64,000 nucleotides of DNA from Salipaludibacillus neizhouensis (GCF_002886185.1 NZ_KZ614146.1:2588930-2652929), one strand, 5' to 3'. Positions 43,763 through 53,922 are shown, numbered from the stretch's first letter. The notes: generated by a model not told the origin, from the sequence alone. Translations and numbers: made by a program.

Positions 43763-45031
43763 CTATCTTTGACTAATTATCCATTCAGCTATTTCTTTTA
43801 AAGGCACTTGTTTTTGTTCACCAGTTGCCATCTCTTTTACCATAATATTATCTTCTGCTAATTCATCGTCACCTAATAAAAGGACAAACTCAGCCTTTTG
43901 TCTGTCGGCAGCTTTCATTTGAGCCTTCATTTTTTTCCCTATATAGTCGCCATCAACAGCTAAGCCTTTACTTCTAAGTCCGTGTAATAACTTTGGGCTA
44001 ACAGCCTTAGCTTGCTCCCCCATCGTAACAAGGTAAGCATCTAATCCTTCCTCAATGGGTAATGAAATCTCTTGTACTTCAAGGGCCATTAATAAACGCT
44101 CTATACTTAAAGCAAAGCCTATTCCAGGAGTAGTTGGTCCACCGATATCCTCCACTAAACCGTTGTAACGACCTCCACCACAAAGTGTGGTAATCGCACC
44201 AAATCCTTCACCATCTATCATAATTTCAAATGCAGTATTGTTGTAGTAATCCAATCCTCTTACTAACGTAGGATCCACTTCGAATCTAATATCCATATCC
44301 GCCAAGTACTGTTGGACTAATTTAAAGTAATCGGTTGAATCTTCATTTAAGTAGTCCAGAATAGATGGCGCTGTTGCCATTAATTCATGATCATTGTCTT
44401 GTTTACAGTCAAGAATCCGTAATGGATTTTTTTCTAAACGCTGCTGACAATCCGCGCAGAACTCCGAAATTCTCGGTTCAAAGTGTTCGATAAGTGCATT
44501 CCGGTGATTATTACGACTTTCCTTGTCACCAAGACTATTCACAACAAGCTTTAGATTACTCAAGCCTAATTCACGGTAAAAATCCATCGATAAACCAATT
44601 ACTTCTGCATCAACGGCAGGATCTGCACTTCCCATTGCCTCAACACCAAATTGAACAAATTGACGCATTCTGCCTGATTGTGGACGTTCATAGCGGAACA
44701 TTGGTCCGACATAATAAAGCTTCACTGGTTGGTCTGCCCAGCCGTGCATTTTATTCTCCACAAATGATCGAACTGTGGATGCTGTCCCTTCTGGCCGTAA
44801 TGTTAAGCTTCTCCCACCTCGGTCATCAAAAGTATACATCTCTTTTTGAACAATATCGGTTGTATCACCGACACCACGTGCAAACAGTTCTGTCTGTTCA
44901 AAAACAGGTGTACGAATTTCTTTGTAATTGTACCTGTTACACAAATCGTGGATTTTCTGTTCAATAAATTGCCATTTACGTGATTGCTCTGGCAAAATAT
45001 CCTGAGTTCCCCTGGGAATTCTATAATTCAT
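43763..45031 (-). CDS. hisS: Histidyl-tRNA synthetase
   Basis: Charges tRNA-His. The 422 residues begin [19 protein letters not shown]; class II motif 2 is [23 protein letters not shown], the His-A motif [15 protein letters not shown] and motif 3 [12 protein letters not shown]; the C-terminal anticodon-binding domain follows. GGAGGAGAAACGAGT precedes ATG 45031. It is the first gene of hisS-aspS, controlled by a T-box. Confidence 0.98.
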   Translation of the reverse strand: MNYRIPRGTQDILPEQSRKWQFIEQKIHDLCNRYNYKEIRTPVFEQTELFARGVGDTTDIVQKEMYTFDDRGGRSLTLRPEGTASTVRSFVENKMHGWADQPVKLYYVGPMFRYERPQSGRMRQFVQFGVEAMGSADPAVDAEVIGLSMDFYRELGLSNLKLVVNSLGDKESRNNHRNALIEHFEPRISEFCADCQQRLEKNPLRILDCKQDNDHELMATAPSILDYLNEDSTDYFKLVQQYLADMDIRFEVDPTLVRGLDYYNNTAFEIMIDGEGFGAITTLCGGGRYNGLVEDIGGPTTPGIGFALSIERLLMALEVQEISLPIEEGLDAYLVTMGEQAKAVSPKLLHGLRSKGLAVDGDYIGKKMKAQMKAADRQKAEFVLLLGDDELAEDNIMVKEMATGEQKQVPLKEIAEWIISQR

Positions 45032-45097
45032 ACTCGTTTCTCCTCCTGCCGAATTTAAATTGTATTATGTAAAAACCTGGAAATCTTTTTCACCAAA

Positions 45098-45360
45098 ACA
45101 AAAAACCCCCATCCCTGAACTTTGTCAGGGACGAGAGTTTTTCCCGTGGTACCACCCTAGTTGAAGCAACTTTTTGCTCCCGCTTAATCAGATAACGTCC
45201 GATAACGATTTTTCCTAATAAGAAGTCAACTTTTCAGAAAAATACCTAAGGAGTGTTCCTTCGTAAAGTTTCAAAGAAATGCTTCCAGCCTTAGGCATTT
45301 CATCTCTGTAATTGAAATCTCTTTACTACTTTGCTCCCTCAATGGTGTATATATAATTTC
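45098..45360 (-). promoter_or_regulatory. T-box riboswitch of hisS-aspS (specifier CAC, His)
   Basis: The T-box core AGGGTGGTACCACGGG lies near 45145 on the minus strand, followed by the terminator CGTCCCTG ... TCAGGGATG and a run of T. The 3' side of stem I reads GGAACACTCC; CAC at 45253-45255 is a histidine codon in the specifier place. The second gene, aspS, is thus controlled by histidine supply unless an overlapping Asp codon is used; I see no GAC in the loop. Confidence 0.93.
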
Positions 45361-45425
45361 GTCAATTTTAATCTATCATACGAATACTTTCAAAGCATGT
45401 CAACCTTTATCGAAAGTTTTCAATA

Positions 45426-45602
45426 TTAATTTCTTTCAAGTCGTTTTTTTAAAGAACGAACACCTCGGTTTGATGGTCCGAATTCAGTTGCCATTTCATA
45501 CGCCGAATGAATATCATCCGCTTCAACAAAACGATGTAAATCGGTATGTATTAATCGATTTGCAGTTAGCGCCTTGTTTTGGTGAGAGTAACCAGACCTC
45601 AT
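45426..45602 (-). CDS. Small conserved-position protein (YrzK-like)
   Basis: A 58-residue protein from ATG 45602, eight bases after GAGGAGG. It starts MRSGYSHQNKALTANRL and ends RGVRSLKKRLERN, with an acidic middle (FVEADDIHSAYEMATEFGP). No domain is recognised. B. subtilis has the small gene yrzK between hisS and the next genes, so the position agrees, but I cannot confirm sequence kinship. Confidence 0.6.
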   Translation of the reverse strand: MRSGYSHQNKALTANRLIHTDLHRFVEADDIHSAYEMATEFGPSNRGVRSLKKRLERN

Positions 45603-45805
45603 CGTGTATACCTCCTCTTTTATCTCAGTTTGTCCAAAAAAAAGAGGATAATACACCACGCAACGATTAAATTGTATAGATTGTTTTCTATGAAATAGTT
45701 GCTATTAAAAGGAATGATGCTCTTCGAATTCGCTCTTGGCGTTCTCACTTCTTCCAGTTCCACTTACTAAAAAAGTCCGGTTTTATCCGTAAGTAATCAC
45801 TCTTA

Positions 45806-46249
45806 CTATTTACTTTCTACAATTAACGTAATAGGCCCGTGATTTAGGAGGCTAACGTTCATCATTTCGCCAAAGATTCCCGTCTCAACTTGCAAATCGT
45901 GTTCACTTTGCAGGCGTTCATTAAAGAGATCATACAATTCTTTTGCTTGTACAGGTTTTGCTGCGGCCTTGAAGTTAGGTCTTCTTCCTTTTCGACTGTC
46001 ACCGTAGAGCGTAAATTGAGAAATAGAAAGAATTTGTCCTTCGACTTCTTGAATGGATAAATTGAGTTTTCCATGCTCATCCTCAAAAAGTCTAAGTTTA
46101 GCAATTTTGTCTGCAACATAATAAGCATCTTCTTTTGTGTCCTCATGAGTCACAGCAACGAGTAGAACATATCCATGATTAATCGCCCCTGTAACCTCAT
46201 CATTAACGGTAACATTTGCTTTTAACGATCGCTGAACGACAACACGCAT
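45806..46249 (-). CDS. dtd: D-aminoacyl-tRNA deacylase
   Basis: Removes D-amino acids and mischarged glycine from tRNA. The 147 residues carry the family signatures [18 protein letters not shown] and, near the C-terminus, [22 protein letters not shown] (the Gly-cisPro loop is replaced by the usual NxGP variant NHGP). It lies downstream of relA, 52 nt apart, as in B. subtilis (yrvI). The amidase gene yrvJ that stands next to it there is missing here. Confidence 0.95.
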   Translation of the reverse strand: MRVVVQRSLKANVTVNDEVTGAINHGYVLLVAVTHEDTKEDAYYVADKIAKLRLFEDEHGKLNLSIQEVEGQILSISQFTLYGDSRKGRRPNFKAAAKPVQAKELYDLFNERLQSEHDLQVETGIFGEMMNVSLLNHGPITLIVESK

Positions 46250-46301
46250 TTGACAAATCTCCTTCTATCCATGGCTATCCCTAAAATTTAAAACAACCGA
46301 A

Positions 46302-48485
46302 CTAGTGCATTATTCGGCGCACCGAGTAAATATCTGAAATACTCTTGATGCGGTCTACAACACGTTGCAAATGAGCGATGTTTTGAATGGAAATTGTCAT
46401 GTTTATAGTAGCCATTTTATTTTTATCTGATTTTCCAGCCACGGCATTGATATTTGTTTTCGTTTCTGCCACAGCCTGTAAAACATCGTTCAAAAGCGCC
46501 CGTCTGTCATAACCGGAAATCTCAATATCGACATTGTAATTTTTTTGCTTGTCTTGCCCTTGTTCCCACTCTACTTCTAGTAGTCGTGTATCACTTTTTT
46601 CCATGGTTATATTTGGACAGTCCCTGCGGTGAATGGAGACTCCTCTGCCTTTTGTAATGTACCCAACGATGTCATCACCGGGTACGGGATTACAGCATCG
46701 GGACAATCTAATGAGCAGATTGTCGACTCCTTTTACTGAAACACCGGTACTTGTTTTAGCACGCTTTTTTTCAACAGGTTTGATGTCCTCTACAGCTTCG
46801 GATATTGATTGAGCATCAAGGCTTTCATCCAGCTTTTTACGAATGTTATCTGTCAATCTCGTTACAATTTGAGCAGCTGTAATACCGTTATAACCAACAG
46901 CAGCATACATGTCTTCTTCCGTAGTGAAACTAAATTTATCTGCAACCCGGTCTATATTTTCATTCGTTAGGACTTCTTTTATCTTAAAGCCTTTGCGTTC
47001 AATTTCTTTTTCTACTTGATCCTTACCTTTTTCGACGTTTTCTTCTCTACGCTCTTTTTTAAACCATTGTCGAATTTTATTTTTTGCATGTGAGCTTTGT
47101 GTGATTTTTATCCAATCCTGACTAGGACCATACGAATGCTTTGATGTCAAAATATCTATGATGTCACCCGTCTTAAGTTGATGATCAAGCGGAACCATTT
47201 TCCCGTTTACTTTTGCTCCGATACAACGATTACCTACTTCTGTATGTATACGGAACGCAAAATCCAAGGGAACAGAACCTTTTGGTAATTCAATAACATC
47301 ACCTTTTGGCGAGAACACAAACACCATATCAGAGAAAAGATCTATTTTTAAGGATTCCATAAATTCTTGAGCGTCATTTGCATCATTTTGCCATTCTAAA
47401 ATTTGGCGGAACCATGACATTTTTGTCTCTAGAGCATTTGAGTCACTGACTGTTTTGCCTTCTTTATAAGCCCAATGTGCAGCCACACCAAATTCGGCCA
47501 CTTTATGCATATCCTCTGAACGAATTTGTACTTCAAGTGGGTCACCCTTTGGCCCAATAACCGTTGTATGAAGCGATTGATACATATTCGCTTTTGGCAT
47601 AGCGATATAATCTTTAAATCTTCCTGGCATTGGTTTCCATAAAGTATGAATGGTTCCGAGTACAGCATAACAGTCTTTAATGCTGCTAACTACGATACGG
47701 ACTGCTAGCAAGTCATAGATTTCATTGAACTGTTTGTTCTGCAGGACCATCTTACGGTAAATACTATAAATGTGTTTTGCTCGGCCATGTATTTCAGCCT
47801 CCACGTTCATATTACCCAACTTTTCAAGAATATCGTCTGTGACCTCTCCTATATAATCTTCACGCTCGGCACGTTTCTTTTTCATGAGGTTAACGATTCG
47901 ATAGTATTGCTGGGGATTCAGGTAACGTAAAGCAGTATCCTCCAGCTCCCATTTAACCGTTGATATCCCCAATCTATGAGCTAACGGCGCAAAGATTTCC
48001 AGCGTTTCATTTGCAATTCTTCGTTGTTTTTCAGGTGGCAAATGCTTAAGTGTTCTCATATTATGCAGTCGATCAGCTAGTTTAATTAAAATCACACGTA
48101 TATCCCTTGCCATTGCCACGAACATTTTTCGGTGATTTTCCGCTTGCTGTTCTTCCTTGGATTTGTACTTTATCTTACCTAGTTTCGTTACGCCATCGAC
48201 TAACATAGCAATTTCTTCACCAAATTGTTTTTTCAGGTCATCGAGTGTTACATCAGTATCCTCAACTACATCATGAAGAAAAGCAGCGGCTACTGTGTTA
48301 GGATCCATACCAAGTTCTACAAGAATGCCCGCCACCTGAACAGGATGCCAGATATACGGCTCTCCAGATCTACGGTATTGTTCACGGTGGGCATGCTCAG
48401 CCACTTCATAGGCCTCTCTTAACAGCGCTACTTCCTTCTCAGGTAAATATTCACTTGCTTTTTCTAATACTTGTTCGCTAGTCAT
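46302..48485 (-). CDS. relA: Bifunctional (p)ppGpp synthetase/hydrolase RelA
   Basis: Long RSH enzyme (727 residues) of the stringent response. N-terminal HD hydrolase domain (PYIWHPVQVAGILVELGMDP, FLHDVVEDTDVT), synthetase domain (EIHGRAKHIYSIYRKM, NEIYDLLAVRIVV, YQSLHTTVIGPKGDPLEVQIR), TGS domain (VFVFSPKGDVIELPKGSVPLDFAFRIH), a conserved-cysteine zinc-finger domain (RLSRCCNPVPGDDIVGYI) and a C-terminal ACT domain. Both catalytic sites look intact. It is followed by dtd and preceded by apt and recJ. Confidence 0.97.
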   Translation of the reverse strand: MTSEQVLEKASEYLPEKEVALLREAYEVAEHAHREQYRRSGEPYIWHPVQVAGILVELGMDPNTVAAAFLHDVVEDTDVTLDDLKKQFGEEIAMLVDGVTKLGKIKYKSKEEQQAENHRKMFVAMARDIRVILIKLADRLHNMRTLKHLPPEKQRRIANETLEIFAPLAHRLGISTVKWELEDTALRYLNPQQYYRIVNLMKKKRAEREDYIGEVTDDILEKLGNMNVEAEIHGRAKHIYSIYRKMVLQNKQFNEIYDLLAVRIVVSSIKDCYAVLGTIHTLWKPMPGRFKDYIAMPKANMYQSLHTTVIGPKGDPLEVQIRSEDMHKVAEFGVAAHWAYKEGKTVSDSNALETKMSWFRQILEWQNDANDAQEFMESLKIDLFSDMVFVFSPKGDVIELPKGSVPLDFAFRIHTEVGNRCIGAKVNGKMVPLDHQLKTGDIIDILTSKHSYGPSQDWIKITQSSHAKNKIRQWFKKERREENVEKGKDQVEKEIERKGFKIKEVLTNENIDRVADKFSFTTEEDMYAAVGYNGITAAQIVTRLTDNIRKKLDESLDAQSISEAVEDIKPVEKKRAKTSTGVSVKGVDNLLIRLSRCCNPVPGDDIVGYITKGRGVSIHRRDCPNITMEKSDTRLLEVEWEQGQDKQKNYNVDIEISGYDRRALLNDVLQAVAETKTNINAVAGKSDKNKMATINMTISIQNIAHLQRVVDRIKSISDIYSVRRIMH

Positions 48486-48621
48486 GGAATCACCTTAAAT
48501 TTCCTCTTAATTTCGGTTTATAAACCTATTTATATTATGTAACAAGTGGATGTATTTCTCTTTATTATTACCATTTATCTAACGCTTGTAAAGAAACAAG
48601 AAATTTGTCGAATCCGTTTAT

Positions 48622-48652
48622 AAAAAAAGTCCCTTCCGTGGAAAAGACTTTC
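48622..48652 (-). terminator. Terminator downstream of apt (between apt and relA)
   Basis: On the minus strand AAGTC-TTTCC, loop ACG, GGAA-GGACTT is followed by TTTTTTT. It lies between apt (above) and relA, so apt-recJ and relA are probably separate units. Confidence 0.7.
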
Positions 48653-48756
48653 AATCAGCATAACATATTATGAAACAAAAAAGCAGTGAATTTGCAAACC
48701 AAATTAAGAAAAACAGCCTAACGGTCATTCTTTCTTCTTTATTTTGCAATGAAATG

Positions 48757-48781
48757 AGGAGTGTCAGCATAGACACTCCCT
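48757..48781 (-). terminator. Hairpin directly after apt
   Basis: GGGAGTGTC, loop TATGCT, GACACTCC lies right after the apt stop. It lacks a good T run and acts with the next hairpin at best. Confidence 0.6.
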
Positions 48782-48788
48782 TTTAATA

Positions 48789-49301
48789 TTAATAACTCAT
48801 AAGTGTAAATACGTCATATTTCCCTAGCTTATTTCGACCGTCTAAATAGGTCAATTCAATCATAAATGCTATTCCAACGACAATTCCGCCGAGTTCCTCA
48901 ACAATTTTTATTGTTGCTTCAATTGTTCCACCGGTTGCTAAAAGATCATCAGTAATAAGCACCTTCTGTCCTTTTTTAATGGAATCAACATGTATATTAA
49001 GGGAGTCTTTCCCATACTCCAAACCATAATCAACTCTCAGTACTTCGCGTGGAAGTTTGCCGGCTTTTCTCACTGGTACGAAACCGACTTCTAAAGCATA
49101 AGAAATTGGACAGCCTACTACAAACCCTCTTGCTTCAGGTCCTACAATCACATCTACCTCTTTATTTTTTGCGAAATCGGCCATTTCATCAATTGCCGCT
49201 TTATAGGCTTTTCCATCTTCCATAAGAGTAGTAATATCTTTGAAGCTAATTCCTTCTTTCGGATAATCTTTAACCTCAGTAATATATTTCTTATAATCCA
49301 T
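48789..49301 (-). CDS. apt: Adenine phosphoribosyltransferase
   Basis: Purine salvage: adenine plus PRPP give AMP. The 170 residues have the PRPP-binding motif [19 protein letters not shown] and the Apt-specific [26 protein letters not shown]. It follows recJ and precedes relA, the usual Bacilli order. GGAGGAAACACAA precedes ATG 49301. Confidence 0.97.
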   Translation of the reverse strand: MDYKKYITEVKDYPKEGISFKDITTLMEDGKAYKAAIDEMADFAKNKEVDVIVGPEARGFVVGCPISYALEVGFVPVRKAGKLPREVLRVDYGLEYGKDSLNIHVDSIKKGQKVLITDDLLATGGTIEATIKIVEELGGIVVGIAFMIELTYLDGRNKLGKYDVFTLMSY

Positions 49302-49365
49302 TTGTGTTTCCTCCTAGTTATCCTTAAGTTCCATTCACATGTGTTTATAGCGATCATTCGATATA

Positions 49366-51723
49366 TTAAACAGAGGCTAAGTGTTTATCCGCCAATGTAC
49401 GATCGATCCATTGTTTCAAAGCTCTGTATGAGGAGTAGTATAGTTCATTTTCTATATCACTTTGTTCTAAATACTTTTGATAAGTAAATGATTCCGTTAA
49501 ATCCTTTTTCTTAGGCTCCGCTTCGACCTCTACTATACCATTGCTTATTTTAACAAATTCTAACTCAAAAAACACCTGACACATAAACTTCACAGCTTTT
49601 TCGTTCCAACCTTTATATTTGGCGAGTTCTTGTCCGTTCTTTTTCAGGTCAAACTGTTTACGTTTCATTAAGAACGCATAAAGCCATTTAAATTGCTCTC
49701 TTGAAGGGATGGTCTCAAAAAAGTGATTTCCTTCATGAATAAATAATGTATACAGGTTTTCAAGAGATTCCAACCCGTTTAGACATTGTTTCATTTGGTT
49801 TAAAGTAGAAGGAAGGTCTAATAATAGAATATTTTTAGCTCTTGATAATTCCGTTGTTTCCGGATCAGCTGCCGTCAATTGGACCACTTTCCAGTTATCA
49901 GGGATATTTTTTTCATATTTCAACGTTTCCTCTTGAAACATCACCACCGTGCATTCTTCCAAACCAAAAAGATTTTTATTTTGCCAAACTCGTTTATCCC
50001 CTCGAAAATCAAACATTTGCCATTCAGTAATTTTAACATCCTCAATCATAAATTGAGGCTTAATCGAACCATTCCATTCGTTGATTGATAGTTTACCCAC
50101 AGTGGAGATTTTGGATAAAGGGGATATTGAATCGTGTAATGCTCCCATCCTGAATCCTATTCCATCTAATAGAGTTTTCTGATCTTCATCTTGAAAAGTC
50201 ACTTTCAAATGGTCCTCGCTTGCCCCGATTTTCTTAATCATACTCATATGAACATCGCTTAACATTACTTTAGGTGCAGGATTTCCAATCCCAAAAGGTG
50301 CCATCTGCTGGAGATCATAAATTGCATTAACAGATACTTCTTTTAGTGAAATCGGAAGATCTACCGAAATACTTTTCTGCCAATCTGAATCAGCTACTGT
50401 ATCTAAAGCAATTTGGCTTAATTTAGTTTTTAACCTATCGATATCTTCCATTTGCATTGTAAGACCAGCAGCCATAGGATGGCCACCGAAGTGAGGTAAC
50501 CAATCGCGACATTGAGAAAGAGATTGGAACATATCAAAACCTTCGATACTTCTAGCTGATCCTTTGGCCAATCCTTTTTCTTCATCGTAGCTCAGTACAA
50601 TAGTCGGCCGATAATACTTTTCTACTAATCTGCTAGCAACAATACCAATAACACCAGCGTTCCAGCCTGCTTGTCCAACAATAATTACCGGTGGAACACC
50701 ATCTTCATATGCTTCTACTTGCTGTTCCGCTTCCAACGCGATTTCTTTCACTATTTGCTGACGTTCTTTATTTAAGTCATCAATCATTTCTGCTAATTCT
50801 TCGGCTTCCATAGGATCCTCGGAAATTAGTAATTGTATAGCGGGATCTGCAGAATCCAATCTTCCAGCTGCATTTAATCGAGGTCCAATTATAAATCCTA
50901 CTTGTTCTTCACTCATCTCCTGAGGGTTAGCACCAGCTCTTTCTAATAAAGCCTTCAATCCGGGTCTAAGCGAGGATGATAAAGAGTGAATGCCTTTCAT
51001 AGCTAAATATCTATTTTCTCCCTTTAAAGCGACTAAATCTGCAATAGTGCCTATAGCTACTAAGTCGAAATACTCCTCGGGAATTCTTTCTAAAAGAGCA
51101 TGAGCCACTTTAAACGCGACACCAACTCCCGCCAAATTTTCATTCGGATAACTACAGTCAGATCGCTTCGGATTCACAACTGCAAACCCATCAGGAATAA
51201 CAGGTGGCGGTTCATGGTGATCGGTAATAATCAGATCAATATTTAACTCTTTTGCCACTTCCGCTTCATGTACGGCAGAAATCCCAGTATCAACGGTAAT
51301 GATTAAGGTCACTTCTTCTTCGGCAGCATGTCTAAAAGCCTGTTCGTTTGGTCCGTATCCTTCTGTAAAACGATTAGGTACATAAAAACCAACATTTGCT
51401 CCTAGTTGTATTAGTGTCATATACATAAGAGATGTACTCGTCACACCATCCGCATCATAATCACCAAAAACAAGAATTCTTTCTTGAGAATCTATAGCCT
51501 GACGAATTCTATCAATCGCTTTTTTCATATCTTTCAGTAAATATGGATCGTGAATTGCCTCGTTATTCATATGTAAAAAAGCATCAACTTCATCTTTTGT
51601 AGTCATTCCTCGTTGCACCAAAAATCTTGTTGCAATCATAGATAACCCTATTTGTTCAGAAAACTGAGCTACCTGCTGTTCATCAATATCTTTAATTTTC
51701 CAATTAGCCTTTGAATGAAGCAT
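49366..51723 (-). CDS. recJ: Single-stranded-DNA exonuclease RecJ
   Basis: 5'-3' exonuclease on single-stranded DNA in recombination and mismatch repair. The DHH motifs are present: VFGDYDADGVTSTSLMY, IITVDTGISAVHEAEVA and LIITDHHEPP, then the DHHA1 motif (GHPMAAGLTMQ preceded by SRLVEKYYRPTIVL). A Bacillus-type C-terminal extension completes 785 residues. The start is ATG 51723, eight bases after GGGGAGG; earlier codons have no ribosome site. Confidence 0.96.
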   Translation of the reverse strand: MLHSKANWKIKDIDEQQVAQFSEQIGLSMIATRFLVQRGMTTKDEVDAFLHMNNEAIHDPYLLKDMKKAIDRIRQAIDSQERILVFGDYDADGVTSTSLMYMTLIQLGANVGFYVPNRFTEGYGPNEQAFRHAAEEEVTLIITVDTGISAVHEAEVAKELNIDLIITDHHEPPPVIPDGFAVVNPKRSDCSYPNENLAGVGVAFKVAHALLERIPEEYFDLVAIGTIADLVALKGENRYLAMKGIHSLSSSLRPGLKALLERAGANPQEMSEEQVGFIIGPRLNAAGRLDSADPAIQLLISEDPMEAEELAEMIDDLNKERQQIVKEIALEAEQQVEAYEDGVPPVIIVGQAGWNAGVIGIVASRLVEKYYRPTIVLSYDEEKGLAKGSARSIEGFDMFQSLSQCRDWLPHFGGHPMAAGLTMQMEDIDRLKTKLSQIALDTVADSDWQKSISVDLPISLKEVSVNAIYDLQQMAPFGIGNPAPKVMLSDVHMSMIKKIGASEDHLKVTFQDEDQKTLLDGIGFRMGALHDSISPLSKISTVGKLSINEWNGSIKPQFMIEDVKITEWQMFDFRGDKRVWQNKNLFGLEECTVVMFQEETLKYEKNIPDNWKVVQLTAADPETTELSRAKNILLLDLPSTLNQMKQCLNGLESLENLYTLFIHEGNHFFETIPSREQFKWLYAFLMKRKQFDLKKNGQELAKYKGWNEKAVKFMCQVFFELEFVKISNGIVEVEAEPKKKDLTESFTYQKYLEQSDIENELYYSSYRALKQWIDRTLADKHLASV

Positions 51724-51779
51724 AAAAAAAACCTCCCCTGACCCACTCATTATACATAAGGTCAGAAGAGGGGGCAATA

Positions 51780-51980
51780 TAAGAAAAACTACATTGCGGT
51801 CTTTAATAAACTTTTTTTCTTTTTTCTATTTTGTCGCTTTATTAACACTAAAGGTTGTTTGGAAGAATTACCGCTCGCTTTCCGTGGATGATCCGCGAGC
51901 CTCCTCGAGCAAACGAACGCTCTGCGGGGTCTCGCTTGGATCATTCTTCCACAGGAGTCTCGCGGATTCTTCCAAACAAC
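51780..51980. repeat. Palindromic repeat family 2, complete element with inverted ends
   Basis: A 127-bp element bounded by perfect 15-bp inverted repeats, GTTGTTTGGAAGAAT (51854-51868) and its complement (51966-51980). Inside are CTTTCCGTGGATGATCCGCG, CTCGAGCAAACGAACGC and GGGTCTCGCTTGGATCATTC. The leader AAGAAAAACTACATTGCGGT precedes it at 51781. Confidence 0.88.
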
Positions 51981-52104
51981 AATTTTTCATAAAGGCAGTT
52001 TATGTAATAGTTATTGTTTCTGGGCTTGAAAAAGCAGATAAACACCAACTATGTAGAAAGTCTTTCTACGTTGACTTTTCTTTTTCGAAAAAATAACTGA
52101 AGTA

Positions 52105-52230
52105 GCGAAGGCGGCGACTCCTGCGGGAAAAGCAATCGCTGAAGACCCCGCAGGGACGAACTTTCCCGAGGAGACTGAAGAATTGCCCGCGGAAAGCGTC
52201 CGCCTAGAGCGGATTCGAGCTCCTTTGTTC
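52105..52230. repeat. Palindromic repeat, widespread Bacillaceae GC-rich type
   Basis: Contains CGACTCCTGCGGGAAAAGC, GAAGACCCCGCAGGGACGAA, CCCGAGGAG and GCCCGCGGAAAGCGTCCGCC. The arms CCTGCGGG / CCCGCAGG form a hairpin. Elements of this kind are frequent between genes in many Bacillaceae (from general knowledge). The end TAGAGCGGATTCGAGCTCC recurs at 13250 and 62147. Confidence 0.85.
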
Positions 52231-52373
52231 AAAAAAACAATCTCTAAAAAACCGATAATTTTATAAATACTTGTAAGAAAAATAGAATCCTGTGAAATAA
52301 AATAGCACCTTACTCCAGAAAAATACTCAAGAAATTATCCCGCTACTATTGGAAAAAGGTACTACTTTTGCTC

Positions 52374-52706
52374 TTATTTTTTTGACTTGCTGCGTGATGG
52401 GATTGTTTGGTCATCAGATTCTTCAGAAACCTCGTTATTTTTCGCCTCAAGTGAATCAGATGAAGTCTTTGCTTGATTTTTAAGACGCTTTATTTCTGAT
52501 TGGAGTCTATACATCTTGAAAATTCCTACAGAACCAACGATTAATCCGCCCATTAAGACAGAGGCAATAATGACAATGACAAGTGGCCACTCAGCCTGAC
52601 CAAGAAAACCAAAGTTAACTTGAACTGGATCCACATTTAAAACGGCAAAAATTGATATAATTAAAATAAAAATAATACTTGTAATCAATCCCCATTGACC
52701 TTTCAT
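52374..52706 (-). CDS. LapA-family membrane protein (YrvD)
   Basis: A 110-residue protein with two membrane helices (about residues 5-25 and 40-62) in the DUF1049/LapA pattern (ISIFAVLNVDPVQVNFGFLGQAEWPL, VIIASVLMGGLIVGSVG), followed by a cytosolic coiled segment (RLQSEIKRLKNQAK) and a basic tail. In E. coli LapA takes part in LPS regulation; in Bacilli the role is unknown. It is two bases downstream of the cation-efflux gene. Confidence 0.88.
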   Translation of the reverse strand: MKGQWGLITSIIFILIISIFAVLNVDPVQVNFGFLGQAEWPLVIVIIASVLMGGLIVGSVGIFKMYRLQSEIKRLKNQAKTSSDSLEAKNNEVSEESDDQTIPSRSKSKK

Positions 52707-52708
52707 GT

Positions 52709-53620
52709 TTACTCACTCCCCTCTTTAGAATATGGGTTTACATGGACTCTTACGTCTTGAACATATCCATCTTCCATAAGCTCTCCCTTTACTTCTTTAC
52801 CAATTGAATGGCCTTCTTCTACAGTAATCTCAGGGTCAACAGCTATTTTAATATCGACAATGACGTAATGTCCATGCTCCCTTGCCAGTAATTCATGTAC
52901 TAAAAAAACACCTTTCACGGCACTAGCTTTTTCGAACATTTCTTGTGTGTCTTCATCATGAAGAACGTGGTCTAATGTATTATGAATGGCCTCGCTGCCA
53001 AGTTTCCATCCCATTTTAATAATGAGTAAAGAAACAAATATACCGGCTACAGGATCTGCGTAAACTAGCCATTCAATATCCAAACTTCCCCCCAAAATAG
53101 CAGCACCTATTCCAATTAAAGCCGCCACAGAGGAAATAGCGTCAGATCGGTGATGCCAAGCATCTGTAATTAAAGCATCACTCTTATATTTTCTACCCAA
53201 TTTTATCTTATAACGAAACATTGCCTCTTTAACGACTATGGAAAATACCACAGTATAAACAGCAATTATGCTTGGAACAAGTATTGGTTCAAAAAAAGAA
53301 CGAATTGCACCAATGGCAATTTCAAGCCCAACTATGAAAAGCAAAACTGCTACAATGATGGCCGTGACCGTTTCTGCTTTTCCATGTCCATAAGGGTGGT
53401 CGCGATCAGGAGGGAGTTTTGCCGCACGAATGCCTATTAGGACTGCGACAGATCCAGCTACATCCGAAGCCGAATGCACAGCATCCGCAATTAAAGCCCG
53501 ACTATCCGCAAAAACACCAATAATTCCCTTTAGTAATGCTAACACGATATTAGCAAAAATTCCTACCAATGCACCAAATCGGACTTTTTTATATCTTTCT
53601 TCCTGATAATCTTCATTCAT
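52709..53620 (-). CDS. Cation diffusion facilitator (CDF) transporter
   Basis: A proton-driven divalent-metal exporter of about 303 residues with six membrane helices. The metal-site motifs are SRALIADAVHSASDVAGS and SDALITDAWHHRSDAISS (the HxxxD/DxxxD pattern in helices II and V). A cytoplasmic ACT-like domain (VKGVFLVHELLAREHGHYVIVDIKIAVDP) follows. The B. subtilis counterpart at this place is YrvC-neighbouring/none; manganese or zinc/iron could be the substrate. ATG 53620 is chosen after AGGATG. Confidence 0.93.
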   Translation of the reverse strand: MNEDYQEERYKKVRFGALVGIFANIVLALLKGIIGVFADSRALIADAVHSASDVAGSVAVLIGIRAAKLPPDRDHPYGHGKAETVTAIIVAVLLFIVGLEIAIGAIRSFFEPILVPSIIAVYTVVFSIVVKEAMFRYKIKLGRKYKSDALITDAWHHRSDAISSVAALIGIGAAILGGSLDIEWLVYADPVAGIFVSLLIIKMGWKLGSEAIHNTLDHVLHDEDTQEMFEKASAVKGVFLVHELLAREHGHYVIVDIKIAVDPEITVEEGHSIGKEVKGELMEDGYVQDVRVHVNPYSKEGSE

Positions 53621-53866
53621 GGCTAACACATCCTATATACTCTGTCATATATATTACATGATTGGTTTTATCATACTTGTTTTATACTTCATTGCCAAAT
53701 AAGAGGTAAAATATTTCCCGATTTTACTTTAAGAGGATATTCACAAAGGTAAAAACCTACCTTTTTGAACAAACTCTTTAATAGACTTATATTTAGCATG
53801 GCTTTTACGAAAACGAATAAATATTTTATTAAGTATAATGGTTTTTTCAGCTATAAAACTGAACGA

Positions 53867-53913
53867 AAAGGATGTGCCTGAGATCCATTGGACCTCTAAA
53901 CACATCCTTTTTC
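53867..53913 (-). terminator. Terminator of secD-secF
   Basis: The stem AAAAGGATGTG / CACATCCTTTT with an inner GAGATCC-like loop lies ten bases after the secF stop and T runs follow. Confidence 0.85.
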
Positions 53914-53922
53914 TGGCTAAAC

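Larger units (their letters stand above)
51778..52373. other. Gene-free, repeat-filled stretch between lapA and recJ
   Basis: About 600 bases with two large palindromic elements (51854-51980 and 52105-52230) and a leader motif at 51781. Short open frames on either strand here only reflect the repeats. Confidence 0.8.

Noticed and set aside
44494-44967. A 157-residue frame on the plus strand within hisS
   Set aside because: Antisense shadow of a certain synthetase gene; codon pattern and composition (His/Gln/Tyr rich) are not those of a real protein.
51794-52232. Two open frames (100 and 73 residues) in the gap between lapA and recJ
   Set aside because: Both are translations of the palindromic repeat elements, on opposite strands, without ribosome sites.
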